From: an uncultured Pelagibacteraceae bacterium
Lineage (GTDB): Bacteria > Pseudomonadota > Alphaproteobacteria > Pelagibacterales > Pelagibacteraceae
Reading direction: 5' to 3'
Length of the DNA stretch: 64,000 nt
Assembly (NCBI GenBank): GCA_902616725.1
Contig: CACMTZ010000004.1
Location: forward strand, 1-64,000
Shown: one piece after another, positions 46,398 to 54,768 of the stretch
Numbering within the stretch: position 1 is the first letter of the stretch
Layout: each line of letters opens with the position of its first letter
Notes under the pieces: model-generated
Databases searched by the model: none
Seen by the model: the letters and a program-made list of their open reading frames with translations, nothing else
What the model was told of the DNA's origin: nothing
Made by a program: the position numbers and the translations under genes

Positions 46398-47291
46398 ATG
46401 CAAAATACTAAGGCATACATAATGCTAGTATGTGCAACATTATTTTGGGCAGGAAACTTTACATTAGCAAAGCTTGCTTATTTAGAAAATATACCTCCCA
46501 ACTCACTCGCATTTTTAAGGTGGTGCCTAGTATGGATAATATTACTTCCCTTCACCTATAAAGAGATATTAAAATTAAAAAATCAAATTAAAGGAAATTT
46601 ATCATTATTTCTGATTCTAGGTTCTACCAGTGTATGTATATTTACTTCTTTTACTTATAACGCTTTAAATTACACGCAAGTAATTAATGCATCACTTTTT
46701 AATACCGCAATACCTGTAACAATAATTTTAGTTTGTTTTTTATTAAAAATTGAAAAAACAAATATTTTTCAAATATCTGGATTAGTCATTTCAGTTTTAG
46801 GAATTTTAGCTATTATTACTAAACTTGATCTAAACATTTTACTTACCTTAAATTTTAACAAAGGCGATTTATTTATGGTCGGAGCAATTATTGCTTGGGG
46901 AATATATTCTGCATATTTGAGAAAAAGAACCTTTAAAGTATCTTTACTTGCTCTTGTCCATATAATTTGTACATTTGGATTAATTTTTCTTTTGCCTCTA
47001 TTTATTTTAGATATGACACAAGGCAAAATTATTGAGATGAGTAGTAATTTTTTTTATATTTTAGCTTATGTTGCAATATTTCCAAGTATTGGCTCTTACT
47101 ATTGTTGGGCAGGGGCGGTTTCAATTATTGGGGCTAACAGAGCTGGAATATTTTTATCTTTAATCCCATTATTTAGCACTTTGATGGCGATATTTTTTTA
47201 TAATGAGCAGTTTCAATTTTTTCACTTGATTGGGGCAATTTTAATTATATTAGGTTTATTTTTATCAAATAAAGAAATTAAAAATGCTTAA
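46398..47291 (+). CDS. EamA-family (DMT) transporter
   Basis: Ten hydrophobic helices arranged as two EamA repeats are visible in 297 residues. The first repeat starts YIMLVCATLFWAGNFTLAKLAYLE with the typical early NxxxAK motif, and the second begins near GDLFMVGAIIAWGIYSAYLRKR (about 155-176). The family exports or imports amino acids, sugars and metabolites by drug/metabolite exchange. Placed between a D-amino-acid dehydrogenase and a D-hydroxyacid dehydrogenase, it may move one of their substrates or products, which is inference from context only. Confidence 0.85.
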   Translation: MQNTKAYIMLVCATLFWAGNFTLAKLAYLENIPPNSLAFLRWCLVWIILLPFTYKEILKLKNQIKGNLSLFLILGSTSVCIFTSFTYNALNYTQVINASLFNTAIPVTIILVCFLLKIEKTNIFQISGLVISVLGILAIITKLDLNILLTLNFNKGDLFMVGAIIAWGIYSAYLRKRTFKVSLLALVHIICTFGLIFLLPLFILDMTQGKIIEMSSNFFYILAYVAIFPSIGSYYCWAGAVSIIGANRAGIFLSLIPLFSTLMAIFFYNEQFQFFHLIGAILIILGLFLSNKEIKNA

Positions 47292-48234
47292 AGTTGCAAT
47301 ATTAGACGACTATCAAAATGTTTCTCAACAATTTGTTGATCTTGAAAAACTTGCAGGAAAATATGAAATTAAAATTTTTAGTGAGCCATTTGAGGATGAG
47401 GCTGATGTCATAGATAAATTGTCTGATTTTGAGGCATTATTGGTCATGAGAGAACGAACTCCCATTACTAAAAATATAATTGAAAATTTATTAAAACTTA
47501 AATTCATAATTACCAGTGGCTTAAGAAATAAAGCAATTGACCTAGCTGCTGCAAAAAAAAGGAAGATTATTGTTAGTGGAACCGATAGCAATTTAAATCC
47601 AACTCCAGAATTAACTTGGGCTTTAATACTTGGATTAGCAAGAAATATTAAAGAGGAAATAGATAATATGTATCAGGGTTATTGGCAAACCACAGTTGGC
47701 GTTGAGCTCAAAGGAAAAATTCTTGGATTAATTGGACTTGGAAAGGTAGGTTCTCAAGTTGCAAAAATAGGTAAAGCTTTCGGTATGGAAGTAATGGCCT
47801 GGAGTGAAAATCTTAATCTTGATAAATGTAAAGAGCTAGATGTTTTACCTTGTTCTAAAGAGGATTTAATTAAAAATTCTGATTTCTTGTCAATTCATGT
47901 TCAAGGGGGTGAAAGATACAAAGATTGTATTACTTTGAAAGAACTAGATAAAATGAAAAAAACTTCTTTTTTAATCAATACTTCGAGAGGGCCAATAATT
48001 AATGAAGATGATTTAATTATTGCTTTATCTACAAATGTAATTGCAGGTGCTGGATTGGATGTTTATGAAAAAGAGCCTTTGCCAGAGAATAATAAACTAA
48101 GATTTTTACCTAATGCTTTATTAACACCTCACTTAGGATATGTGACTGCAGAAAATTATAATGTCTATTATAGTCAAATGATCGAGTCACTTGAAGCTTG
48201 TGCATCGGGCAAGCCAATCCGCGTAATCGAATAG
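47284..48234 (+). CDS. D-2-hydroxyacid dehydrogenase (NAD-dependent)
   Basis: This is a 316-residue member of the D-isomer-specific 2-hydroxyacid dehydrogenases. The NAD loop GLGKVG is at 151-156. The active-site Arg is in INTSRGP (near 236), the Glu in GLDVYEKEP (near 259), and the His in LTPHLGY (near 284), so the catalytic set is intact. It would reduce 2-oxoacids such as those from D-amino-acid oxidation, or oxidise D-hydroxyacids. The exact substrate cannot be read. The start overlaps the transporter stop by eight bases. Confidence 0.87.
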   Translation: MLKVAILDDYQNVSQQFVDLEKLAGKYEIKIFSEPFEDEADVIDKLSDFEALLVMRERTPITKNIIENLLKLKFIITSGLRNKAIDLAAAKKRKIIVSGTDSNLNPTPELTWALILGLARNIKEEIDNMYQGYWQTTVGVELKGKILGLIGLGKVGSQVAKIGKAFGMEVMAWSENLNLDKCKELDVLPCSKEDLIKNSDFLSIHVQGGERYKDCITLKELDKMKKTSFLINTSRGPIINEDDLIIALSTNVIAGAGLDVYEKEPLPENNKLRFLPNALLTPHLGYVTAENYNVYYSQMIESLEACASGKPIRVIE

Positions 48235-48236
48235 TT

Positions 48237-49130
48237 ATGGATTTATCAGTTGTTAATCACGAGGATTATTTTGCAAAAATTGGTGACGATCACAAGTTTC
48301 CAATTAATAAATTTGGAGAACTCGCAAAATATTTAATTGATAAAAAGATAGTTAAAAAATTTCATCAACCCTATGCATGCTCTGATGAAACTTTGAAAAG
48401 AGCACATTCAGAAAAATATATCAAGGATGTTAAAAATAAAACACTTGATCAAAATACAATCAAGAAAATTGGGTTTCCATTAGTGGATAGTGTTATTCAA
48501 AGGTCATTAGTTGCTACTGGTGGAACTGTGCTTGCTACAAAGCTTGCAATTAAAAATGGTGTTGCATGTAATACTGCTGGTGGTAGTCACCACGCTAATT
48601 ATGATGGAGGTGCTGGTTATTGTGTGTTCAATGATGTAGCAGTTGCGGCCCAATACTTATTGGATCGTGGTTTAGCTGGCAGAATTTTAATTGTAGATTT
48701 AGATGTTCATCAAGGTAATGGCAATGCAGATATTTTTGCAAATAATAAAAATGTATTTACTTTTAGCATGCATTCAAAATCAAACTATCCAGCTAAAAAA
48801 TCTATCAGTGATCTTGATGTTGAGCTTGATGATAATATGGAAGATGCTCAGTATATAAAGATACTTGATTTCTATTTAAATCAGTTAAACGATGAAAATT
48901 TTGACTTTGTTTTTTATATTGCTGGAGTTGATATCCATCACAATGATCGATTAGGTAAATTAAAAATTTCAGATAAAGGAATTAAAAAAAGGGATGAGAT
49001 GGTAACAAAAAATTTCTTTTCACAAGGAGTACCTTTGTGTGGTGTGCTAGGTGGTGGTTATAATAAAGATTTTAATAAGCTTGTTGAATTACATTCTATT
49101 TTACATCAATCCTGTGCTAAATTAATTTAA
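48237..49130 (+). CDS. histone deacetylase-family amidohydrolase
   Basis: Bacterial members of the arginase/deacetylase fold remove acetyl groups from polyamines, acetoin-pathway proteins or other small amides using zinc. The tandem active-site histidines are 118-119 (AGGSHHANYDGGAGYCVFND), and zinc ligands Asp156 and His158 are in VDLDVHQGNG, with a further Asp in AGVDIHHNDRLG. I chose ATG 48237 (297 residues) rather than an in-frame TTG at 48198 that would overlap the upstream gene by 37 bases. Its stop overlaps the msrB start by one base. Confidence 0.85.
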   Translation: MDLSVVNHEDYFAKIGDDHKFPINKFGELAKYLIDKKIVKKFHQPYACSDETLKRAHSEKYIKDVKNKTLDQNTIKKIGFPLVDSVIQRSLVATGGTVLATKLAIKNGVACNTAGGSHHANYDGGAGYCVFNDVAVAAQYLLDRGLAGRILIVDLDVHQGNGNADIFANNKNVFTFSMHSKSNYPAKKSISDLDVELDDNMEDAQYIKILDFYLNQLNDENFDFVFYIAGVDIHHNDRLGKLKISDKGIKKRDEMVTKNFFSQGVPLCGVLGGGYNKDFNKLVELHSILHQSCAKLI

Positions 49131-49501
49131 TGACTAAAAAGAATCCCAACTTAACTGCTGAGCAAAAATTAGTAATGTTTGAAGAGGGCACTGAGCGCGC
49201 TGGAAGTAGCGAACTCAATAATGAAAAACGAGAAGGCAGCTATCATTGTGCAAATTGTGGAATAAAATTATTCGACTCTGATGCAAAATATGAAAGTGGA
49301 TCGGGGTGGCCATCATTTTATCAATCTTTGCCCGATGTCTTTGAAACTAAAACTGACTATTTGATTGGTTATGCTCGAACAGAATATCATTGTAAAAATT
49401 GTAATGCCCATCATGGACATATTTTTGATGATGGTCCTCAACCTACAGGCAAAAGATATTGTAACAATGGTGTTTGCCTAGTATTTCATGAAAAAAAATA
49501 A
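49130..49501 (+). CDS. msrB: peptide methionine-R-sulfoxide reductase
   Basis: MsrB reduces methionine-R-sulfoxide in proteins with thioredoxin. The structural zinc site uses Cys40/Cys43 (CANCG) and Cys88/Cys91 (CKNCN). The catalytic cysteine is Cys111 in KRYCNNG, the RYCxN family motif. GSGWPSF at 57-63 and HHGHIFDDG at 94-102 complete the active site. At 123 residues it is the compact single-domain form. The one-base overlap with the deacetylase gene implies co-translation. Confidence 0.95.
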   Translation: MTKKNPNLTAEQKLVMFEEGTERAGSSELNNEKREGSYHCANCGIKLFDSDAKYESGSGWPSFYQSLPDVFETKTDYLIGYARTEYHCKNCNAHHGHIFDDGPQPTGKRYCNNGVCLVFHEKK

Positions 49502-49504
49502 GAC

Positions 49505-49846
49505 ATGATTATAAAGTATATAAGTTTTTTAATTGGTCTAACCTGGTCTTACTCTTTAATAAAGACACAATCTATTTTTAGTAAAAAAGCAGGTCTAATA
49601 TTTAAGATTTTTATTTCCAAAGTTTCTTGGTTAACCTTTATCGCTGCAATTTATTTTGGATATAAGAATTTCACAATTGAATATATTTTAATTGGGGTTG
49701 TAATTTCAGTTGCGTTAGTTCACGCGGGATTTCTAATTTTAGGCAAATTTTTAAAGACGAAATTTAACGAAAAACAATTGCTTCTAGCAAAAAACTTTTT
49801 CGAATATTCGCTGATTGTGTGGGTCCTATATTATTTCTTTTACTAA
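49505..49846 (+). CDS. small integral membrane protein, function unknown
   Basis: A 113-residue protein with three to four hydrophobic segments (about 3-15, 34-50, 59-80 and 96-112) and basic loops. I recognise no family. It follows msrB by three bases and closes the plus-strand cluster that began with the DadA-like gene. The downstream 72-base gap before pilT suggests transcription restarts there. Confidence 0.6.
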   Translation: MIIKYISFLIGLTWSYSLIKTQSIFSKKAGLIFKIFISKVSWLTFIAAIYFGYKNFTIEYILIGVVISVALVHAGFLILGKFLKTKFNEKQLLLAKNFFEYSLIVWVLYYFFY

Positions 49847-49859
49847 ATAATTACCTATT

Positions 49860-49888
49860 TTGGTCGCTCTAAGATAACTAAATATTGT
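49860..49888 (+). promoter_or_regulatory. candidate promoter of the pilus operon
   Basis: TTGGTC at 49860-49865 and TATTGT at 49883-49888 are 17 bases apart, with the pilT ATG 30 bases further on. The gap is AT-rich, so the match has modest weight. Confidence 0.3.
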
Positions 49889-49918
49889 TTTTTTAATAAA
49901 TTATATATAAAATTTAGT

Positions 49919-50932
49919 ATGTTTGAAAAACTAGAAGAATTAGCAAAAAACAATAAAAAAATCTCTGACTTTCATATTAGAACTGGCTGGCCTTTAGCTT
50001 ATCGACAAACAGGTGAAATTCACAAAATACCCGATGTGTTAGTAAAAGCTCAAGACCTACAAGATTTACTATCCACTAATTGTAATGAAATTGAAATGAA
50101 AAGATTTCAGGACACCCATGAGCTAGACTCGTCAGTGACATTAAGTGGACTAAGATTTAGAGCAAACTTTTATAAAACAATTCAAGGTCCAGCTGCAGTA
50201 TTGAGAAGAGTGGAAAGTGTAATCCCAACAATGGATCAATTTGATTTACCTCCAGTACTTTATGATATTATAGATATGCACAAAGGACTTGTATTAGTAA
50301 CGGGTCCCACAGGATCTGGTAAATCAACCACACTTGCAGCAATAGTTAATGAAATCAATAAGACAAGAACTTCAAACATTATCACTGTAGAGGATCCGGT
50401 AGAATTTATTCATAAAGACCTAAAGAGTATCGTTTCTCATAGAGAAGTTGGTAAACAAACGCAGACTTTTGCAACAGCTTTAAAAGCTGCTCTTCGAGAA
50501 GATCCAGATGTAATTTTAGTTGGAGAGATGAGAGACTTAGAGACAGTCTCACTCGCACTAACTGCTGCTGAAACTGGACACTTAGTTTTTGGTACATTGC
50601 ACACCAGTGGTGCACCTAGTACCATCAATAGGATTATTGATGTATTTCCACCAGAGCAACAAGCACAAATTCGAGCACAAATTTCTACATCTTTAAAAAT
50701 GGTGGTTACTCAAAGACTTCTTAAAACTAAAGATGGTCAAGGCCGTTGCGGAGCTTTTGAAGTGATGAAGTGTACACCTCCCATTCAAAACTTAATAAGA
50801 GAGTCAAAAATTCATCAGATCCCAAGCATCATGCAAACTGCTGTTAAAGATGGTATGATTACAATGACTAAATCTTTAGAAGATTTAGTAAAAGCAGGAA
50901 AGATAGATGCGAACGCAGGACGAGAAAATTAA
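49919..50932 (+). CDS. pilT: type IV pilus retraction ATPase PilT
   Basis: PilT is the hexameric motor that depolymerises type IV pili. Walker A GPTGSGKST is at 129-137, Walker B VILVGE at 198-203, the Asp box in ITVEDPVEFIH near 155-165, and the His box GHLVFGTLHTSGA near 218-230. The segment FEVMKCTPPIQNLIRESKIHQI matches the PilT-specific AIRNLIRE region. The N-terminal domain shows the usual SDFHIRTGWPL start. It has 337 residues. The assembly ATPase PilB and platform PilC are not in this window. The 3' end overlaps the first pilin gene by 26 bases. Confidence 0.93.
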   Translation: MFEKLEELAKNNKKISDFHIRTGWPLAYRQTGEIHKIPDVLVKAQDLQDLLSTNCNEIEMKRFQDTHELDSSVTLSGLRFRANFYKTIQGPAAVLRRVESVIPTMDQFDLPPVLYDIIDMHKGLVLVTGPTGSGKSTTLAAIVNEINKTRTSNIITVEDPVEFIHKDLKSIVSHREVGKQTQTFATALKAALREDPDVILVGEMRDLETVSLALTAAETGHLVFGTLHTSGAPSTINRIIDVFPPEQQAQIRAQISTSLKMVVTQRLLKTKDGQGRCGAFEVMKCTPPIQNLIRESKIHQIPSIMQTAVKDGMITMTKSLEDLVKAGKIDANAGREN

Positions 50933-51716
50933 GGGTTTTAACCTTCTTGAATTAATTGTTGTTGTTGTAATCATAGGAGTGATATCAGCAGTTGGTTATC
51001 CAAACTTTAGTAAGTGGCGAAAAGATAGAGAAGCACGAGACGCAGTAATAAAAATTAAAACTTTAATACAAGGGATATATTCACAAACCCAAAGAGGGCA
51101 ATACGCTTTTGTTCAGGTTCATATATCAGAAGAAGCTGATGGCGAAGATCGAAACTTAATTGTTACATCTAAAGGAATGAAACCACAAACACTAGCAAAC
51201 TTATTAAACGATGAAGATAGTGCCTGGTGGATAGCTAGAGATGATCCAGAAACGGATACGACTTTTATAGAGCCTGATTATGCAAATATATGTCAAATAG
51301 AGGATGATCCATCCCTCCTTCGTTGGGATGATGACCCAGATCAAGGTTCTGACAATATTGAAGTACGACAAATAATTTTTAAAAACGTAACCACAAATTG
51401 GACAGATACCACTGGGGCAATTTGTTTTGGTAAAAATGACCGATGGTTCAGTGGCAATGGTCAACTTGCTTCTCAGAATAACAATGATGTAGTTGTTGAT
51501 AATTATTTATTTATTTGTGATAGATCTAATAAGTATAACACAAGCATAAGCTGTAATGTGGATGGAGCGGGCAATCCAGATACAGAGCACGGTTATTTAT
51601 ATGCTATTGAATGGTCAAGATTTGGTAATATCACATATGAAAAATTTAAAAACACCTATCAAATTAATCAGAATGGCGAAAAAGAATGGACCGGTGGGAA
51701 TTGGGTTGCTCAATAA
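50907..51716 (+). CDS. type IV prepilin-like protein (minor pilin, GspH/FimT-like)
   Basis: After a ten-residue charged leader the protein has the class III signal peptide KG|FNLLELIVVVVIIGVISAVG, with cleavage after Gly and the needed Glu at position +5, so it should be processed by the prepilin peptidase encoded at 60345-61109. The 269-residue body is acidic and Cys-containing and is longer than a typical major pilin. It is first of four prepilin genes in the order expected of minor pilins before pilY1. Which minor pilin it corresponds to cannot be fixed from sequence alone. Confidence 0.82.
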   Translation: MRTQDEKIKGFNLLELIVVVVIIGVISAVGYPNFSKWRKDREARDAVIKIKTLIQGIYSQTQRGQYAFVQVHISEEADGEDRNLIVTSKGMKPQTLANLLNDEDSAWWIARDDPETDTTFIEPDYANICQIEDDPSLLRWDDDPDQGSDNIEVRQIIFKNVTTNWTDTTGAICFGKNDRWFSGNGQLASQNNNDVVVDNYLFICDRSNKYNTSISCNVDGAGNPDTEHGYLYAIEWSRFGNITYEKFKNTYQINQNGEKEWTGGNWVAQ

Positions 51717-51718
51717 AT

Positions 51719-52456
51719 ATGAAGAAAAAAAGATCTAATAATTCTGGTTTGTCAATTTTAGAGGCTTTAGTATCTACTGCTATTGTTGGAATTGGTTTCA
51801 TAGCCATATTGCAAATGACAAACTTTTCAGCTCAATCAATTACGAACTCAGGTGAACGAACTAAAGCGAATTATTTAACTGGGATGATTGCTGAAGATGT
51901 TATAGGTAGTAAAAATACCTTATTTGGTATTAATTCAGATAGTGAGGATATTCAATATGGTCAAGATGGCTCTGTATCATTATCTAGTGGAGCTGATGCA
52001 AGTGATGTTGTAAAATTTTCAGAGCACTTAAATACTAATGGTTGGAACGCACAATTAAATTGTGGAGGCAGCACAAATACGTCAAATACTGCTGACGCAG
52101 CTAATAATACAGGTCAAGAAAATATTTATGATACCCAAAACATTGATGCCCCTAGGAATAAAAAACAAAAATGGGATTTGATATTTAATGAAAATAGATT
52201 TTTAAAATGTAGATCTAACAATGAGACAAAAAAAGTAGAAGTTTTCTCAGTATGTAGATGGCCTGGCTGCACAAATCAATCAGATCTTGTATTTGATGAA
52301 CCAATTTTTATTGGTAGGGTAGAAATGAAACTCAACGATGGGAAAAAACGAAAATTTTTATACTTTCAGTCAGATTACAAAATAAAAACAGATAACGGAC
52401 GAGCACCTGGAGGACAAGATGGAGGCGGCGGCATGATAGGACAACCATCAGGTTAA
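51719..52456 (+). CDS. PilV-like minor pilin
   Basis: The start at ATG 51719, two bases after the previous stop, gives a ten-residue leader MKKKRSNNSG and then LSILEALVSTAIVGIGFIAI, with Glu at +5. LEALVS-type openings followed by a Gly-rich helix are characteristic of PilV. The 245-residue product has a Gly/Asn-rich C-terminus. An upstream in-frame ATG at 51686 would make an unusually long leader and was not chosen. PilV-like proteins prime pilus assembly at the tip with PilW, PilX and PilY1. Confidence 0.8.
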   Translation: MKKKRSNNSGLSILEALVSTAIVGIGFIAILQMTNFSAQSITNSGERTKANYLTGMIAEDVIGSKNTLFGINSDSEDIQYGQDGSVSLSSGADASDVVKFSEHLNTNGWNAQLNCGGSTNTSNTADAANNTGQENIYDTQNIDAPRNKKQKWDLIFNENRFLKCRSNNETKKVEVFSVCRWPGCTNQSDLVFDEPIFIGRVEMKLNDGKKRKFLYFQSDYKIKTDNGRAPGGQDGGGGMIGQPSG

Positions 52457-53392
52457 ATGAAAAAAAAATATCTAAAACATATATCTGGCTTAACTTTAAT
52501 CGAAATTATGATTGGTATTGTTGTTTCATCCTTAATGATGGCAGCAATGTATACAACTTATTCAATTGTTAATACTACTTATAGTCAAGTGACCAATAAA
52601 GCTCAGATCAGTAGATCATCAAGAGATTTAATAGAACTACTTATTCGAGATGTCAGGATGTCAGGATTTAAATATTATCTTGGTCAAAATACAAGGGGAT
52701 ACCCCGAACAAAGTTATTTACAATTTAAGGGTGGCGCAACAACAATTCAAGATAGTCATGATCCTATTGTAATTATTCCTAACTCATTAGGTCATAGTAT
52801 TGGTGATACAGATCCAACTCCTACACCTAAACATGATGTTACAGATTTATGTTGTGATAAAATACACGTTGTTTTTGATGACTTTGACCATGTTGATGGA
52901 CTCCAGCCTTACAAGAGATATAAAGTAACTTATTACGCAAAGCCAGTTGGTGTAGTTGGGGAGGATCCTAGATATGCAATCTATAAATCAAAGATTAGCT
53001 GGCAGCAAAAACGAGAAAGAGTCACAGATGATTTTCCACCTACTGGAGATTGGGTTACAGATTGTTCTGAGTGTTATCATGATCAACTAGTAAGAGATTA
53101 TGTTGAAGATATGGAATTTATTGCCCTTGATAGAGAGGGGAGAAGACTTACACCATCTCCAAGCCCCACGAGTCCTGAAGGTAGAAACAATTTATACAAG
53201 ATAAGATCTGTTGATATAAAAATAGCTTTTAGATCTGAGAATGAATTTTATAGATTTGATGCAAGACCAGGCAAGGAGAGACCATTAAGTGGATTTGCAA
53301 GAACGATTAAAAGTTATTCTGACAGATATTTAAGAGACACTGTTGTTATCTCAGTCTATACAAGAAATATATTAGATGATGGACTTTTTTAA
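52457..53392 (+). CDS. PilW-like minor pilin
   Basis: The prepilin cleavage site is SG|LTLIEIMIGIVVSSLMMAAMY, beginning near residue 12, with Glu at +5 and the VSS/LMM helix typical of PilW. The body (311 residues) is larger than the other minor pilins, as in PilW proteins, and includes Cys-rich DLCCDKIH and DCSECYHD segments that could form disulfides outside the membrane. It starts directly after the PilV-like stop, and its stop overlaps the next ATG by one base. Confidence 0.82.
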   Translation: MKKKYLKHISGLTLIEIMIGIVVSSLMMAAMYTTYSIVNTTYSQVTNKAQISRSSRDLIELLIRDVRMSGFKYYLGQNTRGYPEQSYLQFKGGATTIQDSHDPIVIIPNSLGHSIGDTDPTPTPKHDVTDLCCDKIHVVFDDFDHVDGLQPYKRYKVTYYAKPVGVVGEDPRYAIYKSKISWQQKRERVTDDFPPTGDWVTDCSECYHDQLVRDYVEDMEFIALDREGRRLTPSPSPTSPEGRNNLYKIRSVDIKIAFRSENEFYRFDARPGKERPLSGFARTIKSYSDRYLRDTVVISVYTRNILDDGLF

Positions 53393-54180
53393 TGAATAAA
53401 AAAAATCAAAAAGGTTTTACTTTAATTTTATCACTTGTACTTTTGTTAGTGATGTCATTGATGGGTGGTAGTTTAATAGTTATTTCTTCTGGAGATCATC
53501 AAAGTAATAATACGAGTGACGAATACCAACAAACTTTCTATGTTGCCGAGCATGCTTTGGTTGAGGCTGAGAAGTATGTTATTAATGAAATGATTGGCCC
53601 ATGGGTCGATCCACAATCAACAATGAGAATAGTACCACCGGGTGCTGGCGCTTCGACTGAAGAATTAGAAGCACATGCTAATTATCTAAATTCACTACAA
53701 CAACAAGCAACTTTAAATGGTGGATTTGCAAGACACACTGATGCTAGCGTTCCTTGGCCTCAGGGAAGAGGTACACCAGTAAATATAAACACTGGAGCAA
53801 ATACACCTTGTTTAAATAGTTTCAGAAATCTTGATCGAAATGATGCCGGTGATGTAACGCTTGCATTTCATAGCTGGGCTCAAAATTGGAATTTTGGTGA
53901 ATTGATACGGCCTATCTTAGAGTCTGAAAATGCAAGTGATGCAGAGATAGAACATATGCAAAGATATAGATGGGAATTTTTTGTAATTAATTCTGGCAGT
54001 TCAAATTTTAAAGGAGCTGGGACCAGTTTAAAAAAAACCTCAACAAATGTTCAAAGACAGGGTACAGTTTTTAAAATATATGGTTGTGGATATTTTATGC
54101 CAAGAGGAACTGATTTGGATGATATTGATGACCCTGAAATATTAATACCTTTAGAGTCAGTAATAATTTTATCTAGCTAG
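53392..54180 (+). CDS. PilX-like minor pilin
   Basis: The N-terminus KNQKG|FTLILSLVLLLVMSLMGG is a prepilin-type signal, but position +5 is Leu rather than Glu, a departure also seen in PilX and GspK proteins. The following segment with YQQTFYVAEHALVEAEKYV fits the PilX N-terminal domain (AExA pattern). At 262 residues it fits the class. PilX would sit near the pilus tip with PilY1. It ends 66 bases before the next gene. Confidence 0.8.
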   Translation: MNKKNQKGFTLILSLVLLLVMSLMGGSLIVISSGDHQSNNTSDEYQQTFYVAEHALVEAEKYVINEMIGPWVDPQSTMRIVPPGAGASTEELEAHANYLNSLQQQATLNGGFARHTDASVPWPQGRGTPVNINTGANTPCLNSFRNLDRNDAGDVTLAFHSWAQNWNFGELIRPILESENASDAEIEHMQRYRWEFFVINSGSSNFKGAGTSLKKTSTNVQRQGTVFKIYGCGYFMPRGTDLDDIDDPEILIPLESVIILSS

Positions 54181-54246
54181 CCCAAAATGGTTATATTTGA
54201 CAAAATTTACCATTTATTATTTTTATTGAATCAATAATATTAGAGA

Positions 54247-54768
54247 ATGAAAATTTTTTCTAAGATAAAATTATTCATGCTTATTTTTTTTAGCTTAAAT
54301 ATTAATGCTTATGCTTGTGATTTTATCAAAGTTCCAATGGGGACATTAATTTCTGCAATTGAAGATCAATATGATGATCTACCTGATACTAGTAGCGATG
54401 AGTGGGGTAGTGAAACTTTAAAATATAATTATGATACTTCCAACTTCTGTGATGATGAGTTATTGAAAAATTCATATATGAATATTTTTGTTAAAGAAAA
54501 AAAATTAATTGGCATTGAAATTGAAGGAATTGATGTAGATAAAAACATCAATCAATTATTAAAATTTTCTGAAATCAATTTTGGTTTACAGGATGAGCAA
54601 GCAAAAAAAGAAAATTGGGTAGGGGTTGTTGATTTAAGCACAGGTGGGAAATCTATCTTATATGGTAAAGTCATGGGATTGGATGGAATATACGAAAGTA
54701 TAGAAATTACGACACCTGCTTACGGAGATTTTTTAATTATGGGTGATGTTGTGGAGATGAACCAATGA
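54247..54768 (+). CDS. secreted protein of unknown function, coupled to pilY1
   Basis: A signal peptide is clear: basic start, hydrophobic core LFMLIFFSLNINAYA and likely cleavage after residue 22, just before Cys. The mature 150-residue protein is acidic with two Cys residues and ends LIMGDVVEMNQ. I recognise no family. Its stop overlaps the pilY1 start by four bases (ATGA), and it lies inside the minor-pilin cluster, so a role as a periplasmic or pilus-tip accessory protein is a reasonable inference. A lipoprotein is unlikely because there is no lipobox pattern before the Cys. Confidence 0.7.
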   Translation: MKIFSKIKLFMLIFFSLNINAYACDFIKVPMGTLISAIEDQYDDLPDTSSDEWGSETLKYNYDTSNFCDDELLKNSYMNIFVKEKKLIGIEIEGIDVDKNINQLLKFSEINFGLQDEQAKKENWVGVVDLSTGGKSILYGKVMGLDGIYESIEITTPAYGDFLIMGDVVEMNQ

